The notes beneath the pieces were generated by a model, which searched no databases, was not told where the DNA came from, and saw only the letters and a list, made by a program, of their open reading frames with translations. Made by a program: the position numbers and the translations under genes. A DNA stretch of 64,000 bases from Lutimonas halocynthiae (lineage in GTDB: Bacteria; Bacteroidota; Bacteroidia; Flavobacteriales; Flavobacteriaceae): the NCBI RefSeq assembly GCF_030409835.1, contig NZ_JAUFQO010000016.1:842263-906262 (forward strand), given 5' to 3'. Positions within the stretch are counted from its first letter, which is position 1; the number at the start of each line of letters is the position of its first letter. Shown piece by piece: positions 25,509 through 33,581 of this stretch.

Positions 25509-25949
25509 TTAGTTGTTGACTTTATCTTTTGCTAAGGGTGAGACTACAGTATCGAAACCGTTTAAGTCAATATCATCGATCCAGTCAAAGAACGCGATAA
25601 CATCTTCTGCTTCCTGATCTGACATACCATAGGCTACCATTTTTCTTCCGTTTGGTCCCCAAGGTACCGGTGACATTAATACTGCTTTGATGTATCCTTC
25701 TCCCCTTCTGTCTATGACTTTGGTTAATTCGGGTGCATAATAAGCTCCTTCGCCTAAAATGGTATGACAACCCATACAGTTGTTTTTTTCCCAAATATTT
25801 TTTCCGCGCACTACCTGTTCAGTGATTTCTCCGTAATTTGATTGATCTTGATCCTTACTGAAAGAATAAATAGTAAGCCCTATAAATACAAGGAACGTCA
25901 CTAAAGTACCCCCCAAAAAGAATGCTCTGGCTTGTTTTTTTGATAACAT
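25509..25949 (-). CDS. norC: Nitric oxide reductase cytochrome c subunit
   Basis: A 146-residue protein with one N-terminal membrane helix (FFLGGTLVTFLVFIGLTIYS, residues 10-29) and a periplasmic class I cytochrome c domain. The haem-binding motif is CMGCH (Cys58, Cys61, His62); a methionine in the KMVAYGMS segment (Met104 or Met109) is the sixth ligand. It passes electrons from soluble c-type cytochromes to NorB. It is the first gene of the nor operon, and an FNR-like palindrome with a -7-like element lies upstream on the minus strand. Confidence 0.93.
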   Translation of the reverse strand: MLSKKQARAFFLGGTLVTFLVFIGLTIYSFSKDQDQSNYGEITEQVVRGKNIWEKNNCMGCHTILGEGAYYAPELTKVIDRRGEGYIKAVLMSPVPWGPNGRKMVAYGMSDQEAEDVIAFFDWIDDIDLNGFDTVVSPLAKDKVNN

Positions 25950-25990
25950 AGTTGATGATTTAAGATTTAAAGACCTTTTTATCTTTTATT

Positions 25991-26035
25991 CAAAGTAAAA
26001 GATTCTGTACAAATCAAAACATGATAATTATCATG
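25991..26035 (-). promoter_or_regulatory. nor operon promoter with FNR/CRP-like site
   Basis: A perfect 16-base palindrome, CATGATAATTATCATG (26020-26035), precedes a -7-like element (TTACTTTG on the minus strand, 25991-25998). Their centres are 33 bases apart, which places the site at about -41 relative to the expected start of transcription, the class II activator position. The same arrangement occurs before the ferredoxin oxidoreductase operon and the CBS gene. Confidence 0.65.
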
Positions 26036-26200
26036 GTTTTCAAGAAAATCGAAAAAAAATGAACAGATGCCGTCAGTCTAGCCCTATGGGTTAATGGATT
26101 CTACAATTAATTGTTTCTATTAGAAATTTCATGATACCTCTCATAGTATTTCCCGAATTATTATTCTAAAATCATTACTTTCATCCCGTAAAAGCCAAAT

Positions 26201-27388
26201 ATGCAAAGAAAACTAGTTCTCATATGTCTAATTAATTTTTTCATTGCTGCGCTTTTAGGTTTGCTATTACGCTATTATTTTATTGATTCGGTTGCCCTTA
26301 ATTATCGGTTTTTAACGCATGCACATTCTCATATCGCCATGCTTGGTTGGGTTTATTTAATGCTATTCACACTGATTGTTCATTACTTTATTCCAGACAA
26401 AAAGCCTATTTATAATCGCTTGTTCTGGCTAACTGAATTTGCAGTAATTGGTATGCTTCTTAGTTTTCCTTTTCAGGGATATGCAGCTGTTTCAATTTCC
26501 TTTTCAACCTTGCATATTATTTGTAGCTATTATTTTGTATTTCTTATATGGAAACATCATGAAATCAGCAATTTACCAACTCGATATTTGGTAAAAGCAT
26601 CGCTGTTATTTATGTTGATTTCAACTATAGGCATTTGGTTTCTAGGGCCTGCTGTTTCAATGCTTGGCAAAGCCTCTGCATTTTATCAAATAGCAATCCA
26701 GTTCTTTTTACACTTTCAATTTAATGGATGGTTCTTAATTGCAGTGCTCGCCGTTTTTATTCATATTATTCAGCTTAAAGACTCTAAACAGTTCAGGTTA
26801 TTTTTTAAGCTTTTAATAGCTTCGACCATTTTAACTTTGGCATTACCAGTAAATTGGTATGCACCTCATATCTTCTTGTATTGGATAAACGGCTTAGGAG
26901 TAGTGATTCAGTTTTTTACCCTGGTTCTATTTTTAAAACTTATTAAGCCGCATCAAAATTTAATAATCAAACAGAGTTCAACACTTGGTCTTTACCTGTT
27001 AAGTTTTGCCGTATTTTGCTTCGCTTTAAAATCTGCATTGCAATTGGTATCGCTGGCCCCTGAATTTTCACAAGTAGTCTATCAGCACAAGAATTTTGTT
27101 ATTGGTTTTATACATTTATTGATGTTAGGCGTAATTTCTGGATTTTTGATTTTCTTTATATTACAAAGTAAGTTGGCCATTTATAATAATTTTCTTCGCC
27201 TAGGAATTTTCACCTTTGTATTAGGCTTTATATTAACTGAAATACTGTTGATGCTGCAAGGAGGCATGTTTTATCTGGGAAACGGTTTCATGCCTAATTA
27301 TTACCAACTTTTATTCATATGTAGCATACTTATACCTCTTGGGATTCTTCTTCTAATAATCAACATATTACAACTTAAAAGGTCTTGA
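26201..27388 (+). CDS. Polytopic membrane protein divergent from the nor operon (haem-copper oxidase/NnrS-like)
   Basis: A 395-residue protein with about eleven to twelve membrane helices. Histidines within or next to helices stand out: FLTHAHSHIAMLGWVY near residue 40, FFLHFQFNGW near residue 175, and FVIGFIHLLMLG near residue 305. The first resembles haem-ligand helices of haem-copper oxidase subunit I, so a haem-binding membrane protein related to NorB or NnrS is plausible. It starts 251 bases from norC in the opposite direction and may serve NO metabolism. I do not recognise a named family with certainty. A degenerate copy of the FNR-like site lies at 26131-26144. Confidence 0.6.
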   Translation: MQRKLVLICLINFFIAALLGLLLRYYFIDSVALNYRFLTHAHSHIAMLGWVYLMLFTLIVHYFIPDKKPIYNRLFWLTEFAVIGMLLSFPFQGYAAVSISFSTLHIICSYYFVFLIWKHHEISNLPTRYLVKASLLFMLISTIGIWFLGPAVSMLGKASAFYQIAIQFFLHFQFNGWFLIAVLAVFIHIIQLKDSKQFRLFFKLLIASTILTLALPVNWYAPHIFLYWINGLGVVIQFFTLVLFLKLIKPHQNLIIKQSSTLGLYLLSFAVFCFALKSALQLVSLAPEFSQVVYQHKNFVIGFIHLLMLGVISGFLIFFILQSKLAIYNNFLRLGIFTFVLGFILTEILLMLQGGMFYLGNGFMPNYYQLLFICSILIPLGILLLIINILQLKRS

Positions 27389-27656
27389 AGCTGTCATGAT
27401 GGTTCTGACAGATTATAAAATTGAATCTTGGGTTTGGTAATCACCTCAATTTAGAGATTTTCTGTTTCATTGCAAAAATGTTTATGCTGTCATGACAATT
27501 CTCGTTATATTTCTTATTTTCACAGTGACAATGGCGTCTAAAAAAAATGCACTGGCCTTTGTGGAAATTTATATGGGCAAATTAATAAGTTTAAATGCTT
27601 TGGAGCAATTCCCGCTAGCCTAATTCGTTCAGATTCCAGCCTAAATAAAAATACTT

Positions 27657-29729
27657 ATGGCAAATAATAAACTCATTGAAGATCAATATAAACGAAACAG
27701 TTTATTTGAAAAAGAAAATGTGAATTATCTGGTTAGAGTTTTAAAAAGATTCAATACGGTTCCCAAGATCAACAGCATAAATATTATTACTTCGATAAGA
27801 GAGCCTAATCTATTTAAAATTGTCCCCAATAAATCAATTAAAATAGGTTCATCATTTTTAGATAAACCTGTATTAGCCTTAATTTATTTGAGATATGGTA
27901 TTGAATGGCAACTCTGGTATAAGGCTTTGGGCGAAGATAAATCTGACATTGTTTTATGTGATTTAGCCGCACTTGAAGTGACTCAAATATTTTACAATTT
28001 ATTACCAAAAGAAGATAAAGAAAAATTAAAAACGCTTGATCATTTTTTAATTGATATGATCAAGAATAATACAGCTATAAACACTGAATCTTTATCAAAA
28101 TATGAAGAACTGCAGGGTTTTCATGGATTGAATTATTCGAACGTCACATTTAAAGAATCCTGGAAACCAATTCTCAAAAATCTGGCAAAACCAACTGAAT
28201 ATTTATTGATGTCAGGAGGTGACCTGAGACTGAATATTGACGAACATGAATTATTAAACAAATATGGATGTCGGCCATTTCCAAGACCCGAAGCCTTTAC
28301 TTTTGCCTCTTCAACAGCAACGAGTGTCTCAAATTATGCTTTTGATAAAACAGACAAGGTTAGAACCATATTGATTCAAAACAGTTTAAAAAACGGATTA
28401 AACAATGCAACGCTTGACTTTTCAGAATTGCTAAAAAACAATCTGAGAAAATCTCTAAGGATAAAAGATGATTGTCAAATAATATTTTCGCCTTCGGGTA
28501 CTGATTCTTCTCTTCAAATAGGAGCCATTACTCAAATTATAACTACTAAAGAAATTACCCATGTTTTAGTGGCTTCTGATGAAACCGGCAGTGGTATCGC
28601 TACTGCCTTAAAAGGACGGCATTTTGAAAATACAACTGCTTTGAATTATCCGGTTAAACAAGGAGATAAAATTGAAGGGTTTAGAGATGTTAATTTGATC
28701 AAAGTTCCTTTTAGAGATGAAAATGGTCAATTAAAATCACCGGCGCAATTAGATACAGAAATTTTTGATGCGATTGTAAAAACCAATGATTTAGGAAGAC
28801 ATGTTGTACTACATACAATGGATCAATCAAAATTAGGCTATCAATCTCCTAGTAAAGAGATGATTGATAATTTGAATACACTTGATGATCTATCTATACA
28901 AATTATTGTAGATGGCTCACAACTTAGGTTAGATCCAATCGACATACGGCAATATTTAAACAAAGGATATATTGTTACCATAACCGGAAGTAAATACTTT
29001 ACAGGACCTCCGTATGCCGGTGCTTTAATTGTACCTAAAAGTGTTAGTGAATCAATTAATGCTGTAAAAAACACTTTGCCTAATGGGCTGACCCAATATT
29101 ATAATCATTCTGACTGGCCTGTATCATGGCTCTGTTCAAAAAGTTTACCCGATGGGTTTAATTACGGCTCTTATATGCGATGGAATGCTGCCATAGTTGA
29201 AATGGAGAGGTATTTTAAAACACCCATTTTATATAGAAATTTAGGCATTGAGATGTTTTGTAATTTTGTTGAAGACTCTATTAAAGATGCTTCTTTTTTA
29301 GAACCTCTTTTTGGAGATGAAACAAAAATAAACACTTATAATACTGAAGATTTCGGACTTCGAAATATTCGAACAATATTTCCTTTCTTTATCCTAATGA
29401 ATAATCAGGCCTTAACTGTAGACAAGGTAAAAAAGCTCTATCTCTTGTTAAATTCTGATATATCCGATCAGTTTTCAGCATCTTCTTTAGAAATCATTAG
29501 ACTCGCGGCTCAAAAATGTCATATTGGGCAAGCTGTTGATGTAAAATATGGAAATGATTTGCAAAGTGCTGTATTACGGATTAGCCTGGGAGCAAGGGTT
29601 ATTTCTGAAAGTTGGGTTAATAGAGATATTAGCATCTATTTTAGAAATATAGAAGCACAAATGAATCAGATTACGGTAATTATAAAAAAGATAGAATTGA
29701 TACTCAGTAATCCTGAAATGTTGAATTAA
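27657..29729 (+). CDS. Large PLP-dependent enzyme-like protein of unknown function
   Basis: A 690-residue protein. Residues about 270-460 have the fold-type I PLP pattern: phosphate loop SPSGTDSSLQIGA (Ser280-Gly281-Thr282), Asp419 in IIVDGSQLRLD, and Lys446 in TGSKYFTGPPYAG as the probable Schiff-base lysine. The N-terminal 200 residues match nothing I know, and the family is much longer than ordinary class V aminotransferases (about 400 residues). A small C-terminal domain would follow at 560-690. The gene stands alone between the NO-related membrane protein and the convergent ferredoxin oxidoreductase operon. The reaction and substrate are unknown; class V aminotransferase-like is the safest label. 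Confidence 0.65.
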   Translation: MANNKLIEDQYKRNSLFEKENVNYLVRVLKRFNTVPKINSINIITSIREPNLFKIVPNKSIKIGSSFLDKPVLALIYLRYGIEWQLWYKALGEDKSDIVLCDLAALEVTQIFYNLLPKEDKEKLKTLDHFLIDMIKNNTAINTESLSKYEELQGFHGLNYSNVTFKESWKPILKNLAKPTEYLLMSGGDLRLNIDEHELLNKYGCRPFPRPEAFTFASSTATSVSNYAFDKTDKVRTILIQNSLKNGLNNATLDFSELLKNNLRKSLRIKDDCQIIFSPSGTDSSLQIGAITQIITTKEITHVLVASDETGSGIATALKGRHFENTTALNYPVKQGDKIEGFRDVNLIKVPFRDENGQLKSPAQLDTEIFDAIVKTNDLGRHVVLHTMDQSKLGYQSPSKEMIDNLNTLDDLSIQIIVDGSQLRLDPIDIRQYLNKGYIVTITGSKYFTGPPYAGALIVPKSVSESINAVKNTLPNGLTQYYNHSDWPVSWLCSKSLPDGFNYGSYMRWNAAIVEMERYFKTPILYRNLGIEMFCNFVEDSIKDASFLEPLFGDETKINTYNTEDFGLRNIRTIFPFFILMNNQALTVDKVKKLYLLLNSDISDQFSASSLEIIRLAAQKCHIGQAVDVKYGNDLQSAVLRISLGARVISESWVNRDISIYFRNIEAQMNQITVIIKKIELILSNPEMLN

Positions 29730-29867
29730 CTAAATTCATTTTAAACTGTCCTATTTTTCGGAAAGGCTGTAGAATGTTTTTTTAGTTCTTTATTATAAAG
29801 TGTAATTTGTTTTGTTAGTTTAATTTGTGCTTTTTTTGCCAAATTCCATCCACTTTAATAACAATCA

Positions 29868-30437
29868 TTAATGATTAGTTAACTGATTTTCTGCCTTACA
29901 TAAAAATATGTTTTGCATGCCCTTGGTGATGGCTTCTTTATTCAAAGGAATTAAATTGTGATAGCGTTCAGGTAACGATTTCTTTAAGCCTTCAATAACA
30001 TTTTCTAATTTCACTATGGGTTTAATCTTAAGAAATCCACCCAAAACTATCATATTGAACACTTTTTTATTACCCATTTCTGTTGCCAATCGATTCCCTT
30101 CGATCTGGTAAATATCAATATCCGTTCTAGTTGGGTGAATTATGATACCATTAGGGTCATATATCAATACACCACCTGGTTTCACTGATTTTTCGAACTT
30201 ATCCATAGATTGCTGGTTTAATATAATAGCCGTATCATAAACCTTTAAATATGGTGAACTTATTCTTTCATCACTTAATATAACGGTAACATTTGCAGTT
30301 CCTCCTCTCATTTCTGGACCATATGATGGCATCCAACTTACCTCTTCGTCTTGCATAATACCTGAATAAGCCAATATTTTTCCCATAGATAGTACACCTT
30401 GACCACCAAATCCTGCAATGATAATTTCTTCTGTCAT
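29868..30437 (-). CDS. 2-oxoacid:ferredoxin oxidoreductase, gamma subunit
   Basis: A 189-residue subunit of the KorC/VorC/PorG type with the opening IIIAGFGGQGVLSMGKILAY that marks the gamma domain, and an internal PEMRGGTANVTVILSDE segment seen in this family. It ends the four-gene operon (ferredoxin, alpha, beta, gamma), 5 bases after the beta gene. The complex oxidatively decarboxylates a 2-oxoacid to its CoA ester while reducing ferredoxin. Whether the substrate is 2-oxoglutarate (Kor) or a branched-chain 2-oxoacid (Vor) cannot be settled by sequence reading. Confidence 0.88.
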   Translation of the reverse strand: MTEEIIIAGFGGQGVLSMGKILAYSGIMQDEEVSWMPSYGPEMRGGTANVTVILSDERISSPYLKVYDTAIILNQQSMDKFEKSVKPGGVLIYDPNGIIIHPTRTDIDIYQIEGNRLATEMGNKKVFNMIVLGGFLKIKPIVKLENVIEGLKKSLPERYHNLIPLNKEAITKGMQNIFLCKAENQLTNH

Positions 30438-30442
30438 AACAT

Positions 30443-31216
30443 TTATTTTAATTTACCTTTCACTTTAATATCGCCCAAAGGAAAGTATGGAAACATATTT
30501 TCTTCCATCCAAATATTTGATTCATTTGGCTCCATTTTCCATCCCGAATTACAGTTAGATACGATTTCCACAAAAGACAGACCTTTCTTCAACCGTGTGT
30601 TTTTAAATGCTGTTTTAATTGCTTTCTTTGCTTTCCTGACGTGCTTATGAGTATGCACAGCTTGTCTAGTTACATAATATGTTCCAGGTAAGTTGGCGAT
30701 TAACTCTGTTATTTTGAGAGGCGACCCCATGGTATCAATTTCCCTCCCATATGGAGAAGTTGAAGTACGCATATTGGCCAATGTTGTAGGCGCCATTTGC
30801 CCTCCTGTCATACCATAGATGCCATTATTAACAAATATAATTACGATGTTTTCACCTCTATTACAGGCATGAATAGTTTCAGCAGTACCTATTGCGGCCA
30901 AATCACCATCACCTTGATAGGTGAATACATATTTATTAGGCCAAGTTCTTGAAATAGCAGTCGCCAGAGCTGGAGCCCGACCATGAGCAGCTTGGGTTAT
31001 ATCAATATTCATAAAATCATAAGCCAGTACCGAACACCCTACAGGAGCAACTCCAATAGTGTCTTCAACAATACCCATTTCGTCAATGACTTCCATTGCC
31101 AAATTATGAGCTGTTCCATGACCACAACCTGGACAGTAAGACAGGTTTGTGTCAGTCATTAAACAAGTTTTACTAAATACTTTATTCTCGGGTTTAATGA
31201 TATCAGTTACGTCCAT
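30443..31216 (-). CDS. 2-oxoacid:ferredoxin oxidoreductase, beta (TPP-binding) subunit
   Basis: A 257-residue thiamine-diphosphate-binding subunit. The cofactor motif runs from GDGDLAAIGTAE to VNNGIYGMTGGQMAPTT. The segment YCPGCGHGTAHNLAMEV carries cysteines typical of the KorB/VorA group. It overlaps the alpha gene by 14 bases, so the two are translationally coupled. It holds the active centre for decarboxylation together with the alpha subunit. The separate small ferredoxin gene rather than a fused domain argues against a one-piece pyruvate:ferredoxin oxidoreductase. Confidence 0.9.
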   Translation of the reverse strand: MDVTDIIKPENKVFSKTCLMTDTNLSYCPGCGHGTAHNLAMEVIDEMGIVEDTIGVAPVGCSVLAYDFMNIDITQAAHGRAPALATAISRTWPNKYVFTYQGDGDLAAIGTAETIHACNRGENIVIIFVNNGIYGMTGGQMAPTTLANMRTSTSPYGREIDTMGSPLKITELIANLPGTYYVTRQAVHTHKHVRKAKKAIKTAFKNTRLKKGLSFVEIVSNCNSGWKMEPNESNIWMEENMFPYFPLGDIKVKGKLK

Positions 31217-32294
31217 TTTTTATGATTTTTTGTTCTAAGGCTTCCAAGATTTCTTCAGGGGTATGAATGATTCCTCCAGTTCTTCCAAAATGAGCTACAG
31301 GAACTTTACAGTCTACAGCTAATTTTACATCTTCGACCATTTGCCCAGTACTCATTTCAACACTTAAAATTCCTTTTACCTGATTGGCCAATTCAAAAAG
31401 TGGTTGTTTTGGAAAAGGAAACAAGGTAATTGGTCTTAACAAACCTACTTTTATTCCTTTTTCACGCGCCAATTCAACTGCCTTTTGTGAGATTCTGGCA
31501 CTTGATCCATAAGCCACAATGAGATATTGGGCATCATCACATTGTATTTTTTCATAACGTAAATCCTCCTTCTCCATTTGTTCATATTTTTTTAATAATC
31601 TATGAACTCTTGCTTCCATTTTTTCAGGTTGCAAATCGAGTGACGTCACTATGTTTCTTTCTCTTCCTTTTTTTCCTGTCGTGGCCCAATCACCATATCT
31701 TTCAATAATCTCTTCATCTGGCATCCGGTCTTTTTGGTCTTTGAGTATAACTTTCTCCATCATTTGACCTATCAATCCATCAGAAAGAATTAAAACAGGA
31801 GCGCGGTATTTAAAAGCAATTTCGAATGCATCATCAACAAAATCTGCCATTTCTTGAACTGAGGCTGGTGCTAATACATAAAGTCGATAATCACCATGGC
31901 CACCGCCTTTCACAGATTGAAAATAATCGGCTTGAGATGGTTGGATGGTTCCAAGACCTGGTCCACCCCGCACTACATTAACGATAACAGCTGGAAGTTC
32001 TGCTCCAGCCAGATAAGATATTCCTTCAAGCTTAAGAGAGATCCCCGGGCTGGAGGATGAAGTCATTGCACGTTTTCCAGTACTGGCTGCGCCGTACACC
32101 ATATTGATTGCAGCAATTTCGCTTTCGGCCTGTAAAACCACCATACCTGTTCTCTTCTCAGGGCGTTGTGTCATCAAATATTCAATGACCTCAGATTGTG
32201 GTGTTATGGGATATCCAAAATATGCATCTGCACCTGCTCTTATAGTGGCTTCGGCTAAAGCTTCATTACCCTTCATTAATCTTAATTCAGACAT
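31203..32294 (-). CDS. 2-oxoacid:ferredoxin oxidoreductase, alpha subunit
   Basis: A 363-residue subunit of the KorA/VorB type. It begins with MKGNEALAEATIRAGADAYF followed by GYPITPQSEV, the hallmark of the pyrimidine-binding domain I, and continues with SSSPGISLKLEGISYLAGAE and the transketolase C-terminal-like domain (YLIVAYGSSARISQKAVELA). It binds the 2-oxoacid and the pyrimidine end of thiamine diphosphate. The ferredoxin gene lies 27 bases upstream. It separates Kor/Vor from pyruvate oxidoreductases in length and motif text, but the exact substrate is open. Confidence 0.9.
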   Translation of the reverse strand: MSELRLMKGNEALAEATIRAGADAYFGYPITPQSEVIEYLMTQRPEKRTGMVVLQAESEIAAINMVYGAASTGKRAMTSSSSPGISLKLEGISYLAGAELPAVIVNVVRGGPGLGTIQPSQADYFQSVKGGGHGDYRLYVLAPASVQEMADFVDDAFEIAFKYRAPVLILSDGLIGQMMEKVILKDQKDRMPDEEIIERYGDWATTGKKGRERNIVTSLDLQPEKMEARVHRLLKKYEQMEKEDLRYEKIQCDDAQYLIVAYGSSARISQKAVELAREKGIKVGLLRPITLFPFPKQPLFELANQVKGILSVEMSTGQMVEDVKLAVDCKVPVAHFGRTGGIIHTPEEILEALEQKIIKNGRN

Positions 32295-32321
32295 ACCATA
32301 CTTATTTTGATGAAATTACAA

Positions 32322-32546
32322 TTAAACTCTAATGCGATATACTGCAATTGCCCGATCTGGGCAAACTATGGCACAATTGGTGCAACCGGTACATGCTTCG
32401 GGATTACTCATATAGGCATAATGGTATCCTTTTCGGTTAACCTCTGTAGACATGCTTATTACTTTTTCTTCGCAAACCGGTATACATACTTCACAACCTT
32501 TACAGGTCTCTGTGTCAACTACTATTGCTCCTCTAACTTTTGCCAT
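32322..32546 (-). CDS. 2-oxoacid:ferredoxin oxidoreductase, delta subunit (2[4Fe-4S] ferredoxin)
   Basis: A 74-residue ferredoxin with two full 4Fe-4S motifs, CKGCEVCIPVC and CTGCTNCAIVCP. It is the first gene of the operon and supplies the clusters that carry electrons out of the alpha/beta core. The size matches the delta subunit of the KorDABC/VorDABC systems. Upstream on the minus strand lies an FNR-like palindrome with a -7-like element at the same spacing as before norC, which would make the operon oxygen- or NO-responsive. Confidence 0.92.
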   Translation of the reverse strand: MAKVRGAIVVDTETCKGCEVCIPVCEEKVISMSTEVNRKGYHYAYMSNPEACTGCTNCAIVCPDRAIAVYRIRV

Positions 32547-32592
32547 ATTCTTAATTTTATACCCAACTTTGGTGCGTCAATTAAATAATTCA

Positions 32593-32637
32593 TAAAATTA
32601 AGCTTAGTTTGTTGATTTAAATATGATTATTGTCATA
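32593..32637 (-). promoter_or_regulatory. Promoter of the ferredoxin oxidoreductase operon with FNR/CRP-like site
   Basis: The near-palindrome TATGATTATTGTCATA (32622-32637; one arm mismatch) precedes TAATTTTA (minus strand, 32593-32600), a TAnnTTTG-like -7 element. The distance between centres is 33 bases, identical to that before norC and the CBS gene. The ferredoxin ATG at 32546 is about 40 bases downstream. Confidence 0.6.
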
Positions 32638-32914
32638 ACACCTTAAATCTTGGGTTATTAAATTGAAGGTCATAAACAGCTATTGACTATTATACTTGAT
32701 GTACTTTTTACCTTAAAACCAAACGTTAACATTTACGAAGCACACCACTCAATTGATAATAGTTTGAGTGTTGAACAATACCATTTGGGAAAAATAATTT
32801 TCAACAGTCGAAGGTCTAATATATGATCATCTACATATTCGTGATAATTACGTTATGCTCCATTTAAAGCAAGAAAATTTGAACCTCTTTTGGTTTTATA
32901 GTTGGAAAATTGTT
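32638..32914. other. Gene-free stretch between the operon promoter and the CBS gene
   Basis: Together with 32547-32637 this makes a 368-base intergenic region. No coding frame is convincing. CACTCAA near 32748 can pair with TTGAGTG near 32764-32770, a small hairpin that might end transcription of the CBS gene but lacks a T-run. Otherwise nothing is seen. Confidence 0.35.
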
Positions 32915-33313
32915 TTAATCCAGCGAATGTTCAGCAACCAATTTTGTAAAATCTAAAGAACTAATCATACCTTTTATTTCTCCTTCATACATCACAATTA
33001 TATGATGTACATTATGTCTTAGCATCATTTTGGCAGCCGCCTTTGCGCTTGAATCCGGGTGAACAAGGTGAATATTTGAAGAAGTCATTATTTCTCCCAC
33101 AGTTGTATCTTCGCTCACTTCCTTATTTATATCTGTAGCGGTGATAATGCCCTGAATAGTCATTTCAACCTTAAGTGTATCATTGGAATACGAAATAATT
33201 GGAATAGCATGAATTCCTTTTTCCTTCATAAGCATTCTTATTTCTAGAACGTTATGATCTTCCATCGCAGTTGTGACTGGAGCCGACATAAAATCTTTTA
33301 CTTGTATTCGCAT
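32915..33313 (-). CDS. Two-CBS-domain protein
   Basis: A 132-residue protein made only of a CBS pair: first domain MRIQVKDFMSAPVTTAMED through MTIQGIITATDINKEV, second VGEIMTSSNIHLVHPDSSAK through GEIKGMISSLDFTKLVAEH. Such stand-alone pairs bind adenosine nucleotides and regulate partner proteins. There is no catalytic domain. Its promoter carries the same FNR-like palindrome as the nor and ferredoxin oxidoreductase operons, so it may act in the same low-oxygen response. The partner is unknown. Confidence 0.88.
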   Translation of the reverse strand: MRIQVKDFMSAPVTTAMEDHNVLEIRMLMKEKGIHAIPIISYSNDTLKVEMTIQGIITATDINKEVSEDTTVGEIMTSSNIHLVHPDSSAKAAAKMMLRHNVHHIIVMYEGEIKGMISSLDFTKLVAEHSLD

Positions 33314-33393
33314 AAGTGACGTTTTGGGTAAATAATAGTGTTATGATAGTTTAAATAAACAGTAGCTGGCAGTCCTATTCATTTGCCTTAGTA

Positions 33394-33438
33394 TAAAAGT
33401 ACGAATACATGTCCATATCGCGTATGATAAAAATCATA
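33394..33438 (-). promoter_or_regulatory. CBS gene promoter with FNR/CRP-like site
   Basis: The palindrome TATGATAAAAATCATA (33423-33438; extendable to GTATGAT-N4-ATCATAC) precedes TACTTTTA (minus strand, 33394-33401). The centres are 33 bases apart, as in the two other promoters of this type. The CBS gene ATG at 33313 is about 80 bases downstream. Confidence 0.62.
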
Positions 33439-33470
33439 CCATGAGAGTCAGAATTTTTGAAATTTGGTTT

Positions 33471-33518
33471 ATCTCTTGCGAGGTGATCGGAGGTGAGGTG
33501 ATCGGAAGTGAGGTGATG
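33471..33518. repeat. 48-bp dispersed repeat, copy 2
   Basis: Matches 11828-11875 with two differences. It sits at the distal end of the composite repeat that leads to the second tRNA-Pro gene, in the same order and orientation as copy 1. Confidence 0.85.
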
Positions 33519-33581
33519 AGTTTTCTTCTTTCAGTGATGCAGAGTATTGATTCAAATCAACAATCTCCAATCTTCAATCTT

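Noticed and set aside
27391-27497. Two CTGTCATGA copies (27391 and 27487), each in a small palindrome, as a possible operator pair
   Set aside because: The stems are only 5-6 bp, the first directly follows a stop codon and may be part of a weak terminator; no regulator or matching site supports it.
29868-29882. AATCATTAATGATT palindrome at the end of the ferredoxin oxidoreductase operon
   Set aside because: It overlaps the stop codon region of the gamma subunit gene, has no T-run and no matching site elsewhere; chance in AT-rich DNA is likely.
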